A stretch of DNA of 64,000 nt, taken from Bryopsis sp. KO-2023 (Eukaryota > Chlorophyta > Ulvophyceae > Bryopsidales > Bryopsidaceae). Below the pieces are notes generated by a model. The model saw only the letters and a list, made by a program, of their open reading frames with translations, was not told where the DNA came from and did no database searches. The number at the start of each line of letters is the position of its first letter. The stretch's first letter is position 1. Below are positions 38,477 through 51,000 of the stretch, one piece after another. The translations under genes and the position numbers were made by a program. The stretch covers positions 1,612,001-1,676,000 of the forward strand of contig BSYQ01000002.1 of the NCBI GenBank assembly GCA_030272585.1. Reading direction: 5' to 3'.

Positions 38477-41400
38477 GATCTGCATGGAATGACGCTTAAA
38501 CCCCTAACCAAATTCCACGGCGAAATAGATACGGGGATGGCTTTGTGAAAAAGCAATCGAGAAAACAAATCAAGTCCATGCGCATACATGATAGAGACGA
38601 TCCCGATATTGGATTTTATGATGTCGTTGGAACTTTTTGGTCGTTTTATCATTTTCGGATGCTCGGATGATGAAACGAGTGCTCGCCGTATTCATCTTCA
38701 TCGATTACTATGCAAGGAATCCCATAATCGTTTCGAGCAACTGGCGGCAAACAATATATCCTCACTGGGATATGTCATTTTACTGGATGCCCAAAAGCCA
38801 TCGCTACCACATCCGCAACGACCACTACTGTGATTAGTTTCTTAGAGATGATCGCATCGCGATTCAACGATCCTGCAAAAGCGATGAGTACAAGACCGAA
38901 CAATGGAATAAAAATATTTTTGCTGATGTTTTGAGGGGGGCAAAGCGATCTGAAGCGAAAATGTTGAACGTTACCCTTCTGATTTTTTGCTGCCACTACA
39001 AGAAATATAGCCGATTCTTGGGTTGAGGGCCTGACTCAGGCAGGTAACGGGTACCTGTCATCCACGGTCGATTGGTTTAGTCTATGATAATATGTTCAAT
39101 ATCAAAGTTTCTTCGGTTGTCTTGATATATCATTTGTTTTGGGAGCGACTGTCACCATAGACATTGAATTAGTCGTGTGCATCCCGTTGACGAGAATAAA
39201 AACATATGCATGGCATATGATCCAGTTGGTGAATATTTCATGTAGTTTCGTTTTTAGTTATATTATAGCTTATATGAATTATTCTTGGCTTACACAAGTT
39301 TATTTTTTTGGCCACAAAAAGAGATAAAACCCGTGGTGTACTTGACACCTAATACCTTGACACCGGTTATAGGCCCTCCAAGAGAGCTAAAGAAAACAGA
39401 AGGTGCCCAAAGGTGTGAGTAAAAAGAATTATGAAAAGACTTCCTGGGGGGACTTTTTTAGCTGGCGCCTACCATTCCGTTTTCTTCTTGTACGTTTTTG
39501 GTGCGTTTGGTTTGGCGTTTGGTGCGAAAGAATGGGTACGTATTGAACGATTCCGTCATGCATGCACGCCATGCAATCCATCAATCAAATCGACCATTAG
39601 AAAGACAAATTAATTAAATATCCAAAACAAGTAACACTTGTCGGATATGGTCTTTCCTTTACCAACAGTTTTCTTCCTCCGTATTCTCAGCAATATTTTT
39701 CACACTTAGTTGATCATTCCAAGAAAACTGCCACAACACCTTCGCCCTCGTTATCGCGTTCGCAAGCCTTTGTCCATAAAAAAAAAAAAAACGTCGATTC
39801 AATAAGGAGCCCCACCACGTTTTTGAATGTTCCTTGACCGGACAAGCTAGTTGATTGTTTTCAGAAAAGTAGACGCGATTTAGAGGGATCTTCTATGGCG
39901 ATACGATCGAGCTCTTCTCTCTTATTCACTAGAGCTACGTGCTATTCATTTTCAAACCTCCCGAGCACTTTTCTTGAAGGCGTAATTGAAAGTTGAACCT
40001 TGAATTTTTTGACAAAAGAAAAGTCTATTTTATGTTTTCTTTTAACCTCTTGTTTGAGTTGAATTCATGTTTAGTGTGCTAGATGATAAGTCGAAGTCCT
40101 CTTTTGTGGTCAAATGGAAGGTGAAATAGAAGGAACGCTGATGAGATTCGCATCTTCTAGTATATTTCCCGAAGAATTACATCAACAATAGACATTGACG
40201 AGTGGGCAAGATTCGAGTGGGAGCAAGTCTTTCTTTTAGCTCTATATTGTGATTTGCAGAGCAAAGAGTCGCACAGTTGTAAAAAGGCGTTCAAGCCAAA
40301 GATTTAGAACATATTTGTGGGCAACCCTGAAGCTTACCGGATCCTTGCGAGGAAGGAAAGAGCCATAAGGGCAAGGGCAAAATAAGAGCCATAAGGGCCA
40401 AAAACATTTTTCGCTATTCAAAAGTTTTCAGTGCAGACGACTGGGAGTACACCCATCCCCTGATGCCTCGCCAGTTTGCGTTTGATAAAGGTGTCGGCGA
40501 AAAGCTCTTGCTAGAGGGGAGCTCCTGACTTCGGAGGAGCGATGATTGACATCACTGCTAACCAAAAGCAATCCACGATGTTTGAGTATGCTCTGCTCGT
40601 ACGGTGAGCGCCTTACAAACCGTTAAGATAAGGTAGTGTATTTTTTGTCAAACCATTGGTGTTTGAACTTTGATAACCTACAGGAGTTTACGTCGTTCGC
40701 GTTTCACTCGTGCTTGCTCGAAGATAAGATGGAGGCTTGGGGCCTGTTATGCTCCGCCGCGGTTCACTACACATGTCACAGGGCGATGGCCGGAGTGTCT
40801 CGGCTCACGCATCCACATGAAAGGGAAGCAATTCAGCTCTCTAGGCACATCTTGTGAAGTAAGCTATCTAGACACGTCACATGCGATTTTGCGTGCGTCG
40901 TTCACGAGGTATGCACGAGGAACTAGAACAAAGAATTGAAAGGAAATACGGATGTAGGGACAATTAGGATGGACACGTGGCTAATACAGTAGGGTTTGAC
41001 TTAATACAAATCGAGTCCGAGATGTTTAAGAAACTATTTTTTTAAGACACCCCCAAACATGCGGCCGGGTTGAAGAGTTTATTCTGGCCTTGGTGACAAG
41101 GGTTGTTCTCGTGACCTCTTTCGAGCTGCAAAGTACGAACGATGAGGGAATCGCGCGTTTCCGAAAGTTGAAAGGAAGAATGAAGCCCAAAAGGTGGCGT
41201 TACTCCGGGCGATTCGATCATGATTCTCCATGCAAAAGTTGATTGACAAGATGCGTTGCATAGAATACGGATAAACCAACCACTTTCGATAGGATGATAA
41301 AGCCATGATAACGTGGACTAAAACCAAGGAGGTGTTGTTTTGCATTATTGCTGGTGTGCTCTCATTAACGTCAATAATACATAAACCTTCTTTACTAATT

Positions 41401-44400
41401 ACCATATTGCTCAACCTTACGAAAACCAGTCGCTTGAAGAAAAATTATTTTTGGGTTGATTGGATTGAATCTTATGGGCCGTAATATTGCAGGCTCATAT
41501 ATTTATATATATTCATATGACAACATAAATATAAGTGTGTATATATGTTGTATATATGGTTGTGCGGCTGAAGATGCTTGCTCAGAGACCAGCAACCTGT
41601 AAGCCCTTTTAAAAATAAATTCTACCTCGGCCAGCTCTTAATCTGATGTTGAGATCGATGAGCAAATGCCTCTGGCTGTTCGCTTCTCAGTTATCCCGAG
41701 GTGACTATTTCGTTTACCCTCAAATGGTTGAGACTGTACATTGTCTTCAACGCCAGAGCGGTCTCACTTTGGGTGTCAATAAACCCGACCTTCAACTGGT
41801 GGAAGATATTTTTGGCAATGATTTGCATTGTACATCAAGCAGAAAGTTGTTGGCCGCTGTCTTGAAGGATAGGCTCTTCCCACAGTTTCAGGGTTGGGTA
41901 CTTTGATTTCCAATAGGGAAAATCTTGTGCGAAAACCTTTGCAAGGAAATCGAACGCTTCTTCGACATTTTGTGAAGACGGATTTGACCTCCTTTATCCT
42001 CAGCCGCCATCGTATCGTTGTACTGCAAATGAATATAGGAAGAGTTAGGACCCTCCTCGAGTCGGGTCTACTCCCAAGAATTACATGAAACCACTTGAAA
42101 GATAGGAATCGCGGAACTTGTTTTTCAAGTTATATTTGTAAGCACTACCGGTTTTTCATATTGATAAAATGAAACGTTGTGGAGCAACAAGATTTTTTTT
42201 GGATGGAACTTTGCTCGATTTGAATCAGGCTTGCAAATTGGGTAAGCTTGGTATAACTTCTACCTTTCTATTGAGGAAACCAAGAGATGTAATCAAAACC
42301 GAATCAAGATGCTCGTAGAGAGTTGCATGCATGTATCGATGAGGAAACTTGACCGTTCGTATGAAAAAATATACCTACTAAAAAAAAAAAACATTAGAAG
42401 AAATTCCATTCAAAAATTAGAATCTCGTGAAAAAAGAAGTAGCCGCGTTACGGTCCACTTCCAGTTTCAGAAAAATTCAGTCTTTTATTCTTGAATCTAG
42501 ATACGTTGGTATGGCCATGTGTGTGTCGAATGTGTTGAGGTGTATGAGCAGACGAGTTAGAAACGTGGGAAAGCTTAAAAAGAACGTTACGAAACGTCGA
42601 AATAGTTTTCAGAGGATATTGTACTAGTTCCCGCAGCTTGTAGTGTCTATTAGTCGCTAAGAATGCATGGTTGGCTTCCGTCTCGAGTATATGGACACGT
42701 ATTATGTTGGGTGGAGTGCAGAGGCCGATAAGGGGGACGTCTTTTCTCTCGGAGCTAGCCCGGCAACTGTTCCCTCCAATAATCGAACGTGGGCTTCTAT
42801 TGTCGGTAAAAATGTTTATTGTTTATGTTTATGTTTAAAAATGTTTAAGGTTTTGGTGAACAAAGAGGAATCACTATTTTAAATAGTTCTTCCGTCACTA
42901 ATATAGATGATAGAACATGATTGAATTGATACGATGTGGCAGTAGAACACACACCCATTATTTCCCAATCGAACTGGGCGTCCCAGGATGCCTCCAAAAA
43001 CGCAGCAAATCCTAATATTTTACACATATGCGCAAGACCACCGCCGCTATTGGCGAATTAATGATTGTGTGGAGATGATGATCCAGTCAACGGCGTGAAT
43101 ATTTTCGGTTTCTAGTTCGGTTCTCGGTGCGCCTCTAGCGACGACGTGTCATGTTTGGTGGAGGGTGTTACAGCCAAGCCAAATATGACGAAGGGGATCG
43201 AAAATTTCGAAGAGTTGATATCGACGCCCGTTCTTTTTTGGCGACTCAACGCTCGAGTGCGGTTAGACAACCTAGTAAAACTGCTTGGATGTGATTGGTT
43301 TTTTAGGGTTAGGAAAACCCTGGAATCGTATGGGTGCGTTTATAGTTTTTTCTGTGAATAACAAATAGCAAATACAGTTTTGAAGGCTGCAAGGCCTGAG
43401 ACTGGTAGCATTGGTATTTTTTTATTTTAACTTTTCTTCTTCTTTCTTATGGTGGCATTATCTGAGGGAAAAATCTGAAAACTGAGGAATACTTGGAAGA
43501 TATTGAAAGAAATAAATCTATATAAAATGTTTTTACCAGCATCCGAAAATTCTTTTCAAATGAGGATACTGTACCTGGATTGAAAATAAATCGGTGAATT
43601 CTTTGTTTCCCGATAAAAACTGAGGACCGGGGCCGCCCAATAGAACAACATGTGAATTTGGGTAAAGTTTGCAAGGACACGATACTATGGAAAACCACGA
43701 ATCTTATTTAGTAAAACACAGGTTTGTGAATTGTCTTTCATTTCTTTTTGTAGCGAGATGTTTTAAAATGCGGGCCATTCGTGCGCATTTTTGCTAAAAG
43801 GATCGCCCGATGCATCCCACTCCTTCCCTCCACCGTGCAAAATTGTAACCGCTTTTGAGACGTGATAGCCGAGGAAATGTTGGAGCTTGCCTGGTCGAAG
43901 TGACCCAGTTGTTGGATTACCTTATTTTTTATTTCTCCCCTAAGATATTTCGATGTTTAAGATATAGGTACCATATATCGAAGTTGGATATGAGGAGAAA
44001 AAAAAATACAACAATTTAGATTTATCTCAAAAAAAATATTGAAGGTGACGCTTCCTCAAACCCGAGTGGTGCAATGTTGAAAACCACGTTTACCTAAGAC
44101 GACACGTACCGTGTTACAGCCGCGCCAGTCGTCACATACCGACATCCTCAGAAACTTTTAACGTTTTGAGCGCTTTTGTGAGCCTTTGAGACGACCATCC
44201 TGTCCCACCACCAAGAGCAGTATTGGAACACGGTTTGTAACTAGTATTTACCTATATCTCCGTACGTTACGGAGCGAGGGTTCGGTGAGTGTGGGAATTG
44301 AAAACGAAAATGTTTTAGCTATTCAAATGCATGTAGGTCAGAGTCAATATAGAAAGGGTAAAATGAATCGCTAGCATCTTGAGAATCGTCCACCCGACGA

Positions 44401-45150
44401 TATTGTTTGAGAATTTGATTTGAATGGCGAGTGCTTAGTGCTAGCGAGTGCTTAGTTCTTGCCAAACGTGGCGAATGAGTTTTTTCCTAACGATCGTTTT
44501 TGGTGTTTGATATCACCCGATCGCAAGGCTTCAACCTAGGAGAGTTCCTTCATAAAGTAGCGAGTCGTGGTATTCTCAGATCATCCGAGAAGACATTTAC
44601 AGGCAGTCCTTAAATTAAAGATGAGGACAACAATAGAAATCCATTTCATGTTTTCGAGGAAAGAAATTAGACTCTTGACGAAGAAATGATGGAATTATTT
44701 TTTTTTAATCCGTGCATGATTTTTTTAATTTTTTTTGCTTAGCCATTAGTGTTGTCGACAAGAATTTTGTGAGTCGTCATAATTTGTGAAGGCAATTGTC
44801 CGTCGGATTTTCACACATCGCCTTCGAGTGTTAGTATGTTAAACGGAAAGCCAAAGAGTTAGTTCTCACCATAGTGAAACAGATTTGGGGTCCCATCTCT
44901 CAGGTGAGAACATAATAGAAGCGCACAATAGCTGGGCCTTGAGCCCGTTACGGTACTCATATGGAATAGTGCGGTGCATATCCGAGTTGGCAATTTTAAG
45001 TGGGAGAATCCACAAACATCTAGCTTTGTCTAATGGGTTTAAATAATTGTAATGTTCAAGCCGTCTTTAGCACAAACGAAATTAAGGCGGGCGTGGTCTA
45101 ATCAATATCACGAAAGCATATGCGGCTGAAGGGTTTCGATTAGGAGTATT
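38477..45150. other. Long AT-rich stretch without supported genes
   Basis: Nearly 6.7 kb in which no reading frame exceeds about 110 codons or shows a motif I trust. A few frames have coding-like patches (41646-41906 +, 43146-43361 +, 44186-44374 +) and could be remains of the LINE-type element whose tail lies at 45.2-45.8 kb. No YADD or endonuclease motif was found to confirm this. Confidence 0.35.
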
Positions 45151-45195
45151 ATTGTTGAAGAAAGATTATTGGCTTTCTAAATCAGTCATATAGGT

Positions 45196-45830
45196 ATGAG
45201 AGGTTTGCGAAGCGTAAACAGGTCATTTTTCCGGATATTATACGTATGGCTAAACATTTTGGCCTGACGCTTAACCTCAAAGATCTCTCATCAATAAAGA
45301 GGGTCTTTTGAAAAAAATTCTTAGATCTTTTGTTAAAAAGCAACGTTACGAGTTAGTTAATAGGCCGACGGGAGGATTTTTCCAGGCTTTAGAAAAGAGA
45401 GAAGAGGATATACAACTTAGTTTTAGATGGCTCAATAGCCGTTTTATATACCCCCCAACCGAGGCTTTGACTTTCGCGGCTCAAGAAGAGAGAATCAATA
45501 CACGGGTCACTCGGGTCCGTATCTTTAGCTCCATTGAAGTACAGGTTCCCAGGTGTTGCTTTTGTCATGCCGCACCGGAAACGGTTGAGCATATTTTAAG
45601 TGATTGTATGGTGCATGGTTTTATCGGATACTTGAACCGGCATAATTAAGCTCTCCGGTCGCTATATGCATTTGACGTGGCCAACCGGATACAGCCACGT
45701 TATCCTCATCCTTGTCGTGATCTACGAATAGGACAAGGTGTAGACCACATGTTACAATTGCTGAAGCAAAGAAGAAGCAGAGAAGCGAAGATCCTTAACA
45801 AGGATTAACGTGGGTCCGCAGTAATTGAAT
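45196..45830 (+). pseudogene. LINE-type reverse transcriptase tail relic
   Basis: The plus frame 45308-45649 ends CCFCHAAPETVEHILSDCM, then GYLNRHN. This matches the zinc-binding C-terminus of non-LTR reverse transcriptases (C-x2-C...ETxxHIL-x-x-C...Y-x-x-RHN). Just upstream, 45196-45307 reads RYERFAKRKQVIFPDIIRMA in a coding-like frame, then meets a TGA. Downstream to about 45806 the sequence still has residues such as HMLQLLKQRRSREAKIL after another stop. It is a broken 3' portion of a LINE. The catalytic RT part is not recognisable upstream. Confidence 0.6.
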
Positions 45831-47156
45831 CTCTTGCCCGCTCGTTTATAATAAATTTAAAGCATGTCCATACGACAGATCGATATGCTTCATTTCTTTT
45901 TCACAAAATGTGCAAGAAAAGTGTGCGCAAGTCTTTCGCCCAAGCTTGGGGGAGCAAACTTCGAACAGCTACACATAGCTTACAGCCAATCCGTGATCGG
46001 AAATTTGTCTCGATTTTCCCGAAAAATGCGCAATGAGGTAATGTTGAAAAAGTGATGTCGGATTTTAATTTCCTAAAATTATTTACGAAGGTATCCAAAG
46101 TAAACTCGCAAAATAAACATTAAGGGCGTCGAGAATGACGGCCTGCCACTGTGCAAAATGCGTGAGCAGCTTTTTGAATACTATCCAATCAAGCACAAGG
46201 TTGGATGCTGTCGAAATTTGCTCTATTCTATTGCTGACTCTATATTTTTCTCACCTTCCCCTCCCTTTTTACATAGTATAGGGCTTGGAAGTTCCAAGTT
46301 CCAAGTTGGAACTGAGCTGGGCCCACCAAAGGGCCATTATCGTTAAGGACAAAGATATATGCGTGCTGTAGGAGACGAAGATCATAAAGCCTTCATAGCA
46401 CATGATAGAACATGGCTAAAGAAAATTTGAGGTTATATATTTTTAAACCACGTTGATATCAATAGGTTCCTCGACGACCTTTTTTTCGGGGTTTTGTTAA
46501 GGCTTAACGAACTTTGCCTTTTCTTTTCTTACAAATGCTATCGGAGATATTTGCCTTCAATGTGTTCGGGTTGAAAAGGATCTAGGTTAATTCACATTTG
46601 GATGGTGGTTTTGAGGTGAACAAGAGAAAAATGTTTCTTGATGTCGAACTTGATTTATCGCGGGCGAAAAATAAAGAGCATGAATTTGGAGGAAAGAATG
46701 GGGATTCTTAAGAAGATCCAAGGCATCAGCACATATACATAGCTAATTTTTTCAGACACACATAATTTACATATCTTGAAAGGGCTCCCTTAACCAAAAA
46801 ATGCCTCTCGATGTAGCATCGTACATTAGCTTTCTTTCGGGTTTTTTGATCTAGAATGTTTGTTTGTTTGAATGTTTGTTAACGCATCTTATTTATTTTA
46901 TACCTTCTTTTAAAGCCCTCCAAAGATTATTTCGTAGAGGCAAGAAAATTGAAAGGCGATAGAATGTATTGAAGCGCCAAAAAAGAGTCCGAAAGTGCGG
47001 AACAACGATAACAAAAAGCAGTTCTTGGCATGTCTTCAAAACACCACAAGAACTATAAAGCATCTAAGGACTTGGAGGATACTATCGACGGCTCATCAAA
47101 AAATTTGCATCGGATTCAAAAGCACTTACTAAGTTAACTTAAGCGAAACCTCAATA
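45831..47156. other. Non-coding, AT-rich
   Basis: No supported gene or repeat. It ends in CAATA (47152-47156), the left target-site copy of the chromovirus. Confidence 0.4.
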
Positions 47157-47337
47157 TGTGACGGGTCGTTCTGGGTGCGAGGTTTGGTGGTGTGAGTCAG
47201 TGAGTGAAGGTCAGGTTTTTACAACGTTGTTGTCCAAGTCAAAATCGGTCTCTCAAAAACACGGTTCCAGTAAATATATAACCCACATCCGGGTTCGCCT
47301 AGTCGGTCATACACCTAAGTCTCCCAGTCCGACTACA
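47157..47337 (-). repeat. 3' LTR of chromovirus
   Basis: 181 bp. On the minus strand it starts TGTAGTCGG and ends CCCGTCACA. A TATATATTTA string on the minus strand is a TATA-box candidate. Confidence 0.93.
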
Positions 47338-47348
47338 ATCCCCTCCAC

Positions 47349-48009
47349 ATCACGGCTGAAAACACCCGTCAAGCACGTGATGTCACTACCCGGACGTCTC
47401 AACTCAAACACAGTAATCAATCATTGTCCCAACTGTCAAATGTCAAATCAACTTAACCCTTTCTACTAACCGAGGTTCACTCTCTCCACCGAGTACTAGT
47501 AATCACGAGTTCTCACAAATAACACCCCTGGTTCACTCAAAATCATAGTCACTTAGTCCACCTGAGATCAATTCCCATTGTCAGCAAAGTATACAGCCAT
47601 AAGACCATGGCTCAGTCTAAACTCAGTCAGCAACAATAAACACAACAGCCAAGAGACTAATACTCCACCAATCAGAAGTAAAGCCCAGGCTGATTCACAG
47701 TCAAAACAATAGATACTCCCCTCCAAACTGACCATCTGGGAGTCCTCCACAAAATTCAAAAATAAAGAATGTCAATTTCCCCCTTTCCAGAACAGACTTC
47801 ATTTCCCTTTTCTTTTGTGATTCAGAATCGAAATTCAAAATCAAACTTCCATTAATCTCTATTCGGACAATCGAATCTTACCCTGCAGTAAGCGCCAGCC
47901 TGACGGTAATTCTCATCACTCTCTCCCGTAACCGCCCCCTCACTTAGCGACGAACTGTGGATTACTCGCGATTTCGATTTCCGCCCGATTTCGATCAATC
48001 GTCACCATT
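47349..48009 (-). other. 3' untranslated region of chromovirus
   Basis: About 660 bases between the ORF stop and the polypurine tract. No further ORF, such as an envelope gene, is seen. Confidence 0.6.
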
Positions 48010-51000
48010 TCATTGAATTAGCCGTCGAAGGTCAGCTTCCTCCTTCGTAGGCTGGATACCAACGAGTTGATGGTATGCCAAAACTGTTTCTGCTGCGTTC
48101 GTCAAATGAATCCATGGCTCCCAGGAATCATGTTCCGACCCAAAACCCTTCCAGCGAACCAGATATCGTCGTTTCACAGATCTCCCACGACGAGTCTCCC
48201 TGTGATCGAGGATTCTTTCCACCTCGTATTCGAGTTGTCCTTCGTTGGTCACTGGCGCTGGCGGCTCTGGATTCGGCCTCACGAAATCCTCCGATTCCCT
48301 GTATCGACGCATCCTGACGACATGAAAGACGTCATGGATGTTCCACGTTTCCGGCAACTCCAATCTGTAGGCAACTGCTCCCAGTCGAGCAAGAACCTTG
48401 AATGGTCCTACGAACTTTGGACCCAACTTCGGCGAAATTCCACTTCCAGCGAACGATAGATTTTCGGTCGATAGTAAAACCCTATCGCCGATTTTGAACT
48501 CCTCTTCACGTCGAGACTTGTCCGCATATCTCTTTTGCCTTTCCTGTGCTTGCTTCAACAACATCTTCGCTGAATCCAAGTCCTTCTTCATATTTCCCAG
48601 GATGTCATTCACCCCTCTGATTTCAGTTTCGATTCCTCTTTTCCCGATCAGCGCTAATGGAACCAAAGGATGCTCGCCAGTGTTGAGATAGAACGGCGAC
48701 TGACCTGTCGAACTGTGCTTGCCGTTGTTGTAAGCGAACTCCGCCGCCGGAAGTCTCTCGTCCCAATCGCGACGCCTGGCATCAACATAACATCGTAGGG
48801 TTTCCTCCAGAACGCGATTCATGCGTTCCGTTTGTCCGTCCGTTTGCGGATGAAACGCAGAGCTTAACTTCAACTCCGTTCCACTCAACTCCATCAATCG
48901 GCGCCAGAATGCGGACACGAACCTGCTATCACGGTCGGATACCAAATTCGATGGCATCCCGTGATGTCGCCAAACTTCCCTGAAGAATATCTCTGCCAGA
49001 TCCTTTGCAGTCGCGGTCGTCACGGTCGGCACAAAGTGCGACATCTTACTCAATCGGTCGACGAATACAACAATCGCCGTATTTCCTTTTTCGGTTTCCG
49101 GCAACTGCACGATTAGATCCAAGCTGACGGATTCCCAGCGACGATTTGGTATCGGCATCGGCTGTAATTTCCCAGCCGGAACTTTCGCCTCCGATTTTGC
49201 TTTCTGACACTTCGGGCATGTTCTACAATATTCGTTCACATCCTTGTCCATTCGTTTCCAAAAATAGTATCTTTTGATGAGATCAAGTGTTCGATCTCTG
49301 CCCTTATGGCCAGCCACATCAGAATCATGAGCTTCTTTCAATACTTCTTGTCTGATTGATGTGGGGATCACAATCTGTCCAGATTTCTTCTTGATCAGCT
49401 TCCCATCCATTTTGAATTCCTTGCAGACATTTGGATCTGATTTCTTCAGCAGTTTCCTTATGTTGCCACAGTATGCATCTGTTGCTTGTGCTTTTTCCAG
49501 TTTTTCTGGTGTAATTGTTTTCTGTTGAACTTGGCTCCTTGTTAGAGCATTTGCAGATTCAGTTTTAGCTCCTCCTTTTTCCATACTCTGTCTCCTCTCT
49601 CCTCCCAGGCTGTCAACGTCATTTACCAGCCTTGTGCCCAGTGGTCTGTAACTCTCAGGAGCTCCATCAGAGTCATCTCCTGAAGACCACCTGTTTGGAT
49701 CCTTTTCTTTGGGCATTTCATTTTTGATTTCAGGTTCCATAAGACCACTTTCCCCAGTAGTCTGAAATCTCACATCCTTTTTCTTTTGATGTGACTTAAC
49801 ATCTGGAGTAGCATCCCCTTGCTCCCCTCCAGTCTGCAGTTTCTTGGAAACCTTGGAGAGTTCCTGTGATTCCCTGTCCTTCATAACATTGGAATCATTG
49901 TTTGGCAGTGTTTTATTTGTCGTTTCATTCAATCCTGTGATTCCACATTCCAAATTCGCATGTTGCATTGATTCCGCCTTTGCATTCCATGCGTCGTCGT
50001 GATTCCCAGTTTCCGATTTCGTCATTGATGCATGGCCGGTTGATCCCTTTTTGGTTTTGTGGACTGACGACCCTTGATCCCCTCCTGGACCCAATCCATG
50101 ACTCCGATTTGGTTGGGGACATCGACTGAGGGCGTCAGCCACCACATTATCTTTGCCTTTGATGTGGATCGTATCGAAATCAAATGGCGCCAGGAACTGA
50201 GTCCATCGCACCTGACGTCGAGTTAATCCTTTCTGGGAATCCAACCAGACCAAGCTTGCATTATCAGTTCGCAATGTAAAATGACGACCTTCCAAATACG
50301 TCCGCCATTTCTTCAGACAATGCACGATGGCGAGTAATTCCTGCTCATGAACTGGATAGTTCGATTCAGCTTCCGTAAATTTATGCGATTCGAAAGCGAT
50401 GGGATGCAATCCCGATTCACCTCGCTGCATCAACACCCCTCCAATTCCTTCCTGCGAAGCATCAGTCGCCACCACCACCGGCAGCTTATCATCGAAATGC
50501 CTCAGAACTGGGGCAGATGTCATCGCGACCTTTAATTTTTCGAACGCATCCTTCTCCAGTCGACCCCAGTGCCAGGGTTTTCCAGATTTCGTGAGATTCG
50601 ACAATGGCGCCGCAATAACCGAAAAATTCCTCACGAATCGCCTGTAGAACGAACATAATCCCAGGAAGCTGCGAATGTCGTGAACATTCGCTGGCTGCGG
50701 CCACGATCGAATGGCATCAACCTTATTCGCCATCGGATATGTGCCATCCTTTTCCATCCACGTTCCTAAGAACTCCACGCCAGACCTTCCGAACTCGCAT
50801 TTGCTCGCCTTCGCATACAGTTTCTGCTCCTGCAGCTTTTCGAGCACTAACCGAACATGCTCAGCATGCGATTCTGCATCTCGACTAAAAATTAAAACAT
50901 CATCCAGGAATACCAAAACAAATCGATCGATATAGGGCCGCAGCGTGTCATTCATTAGGCGCATAAAATACGCCGGTGCGTCTGTGAATCCGAAAGGCAT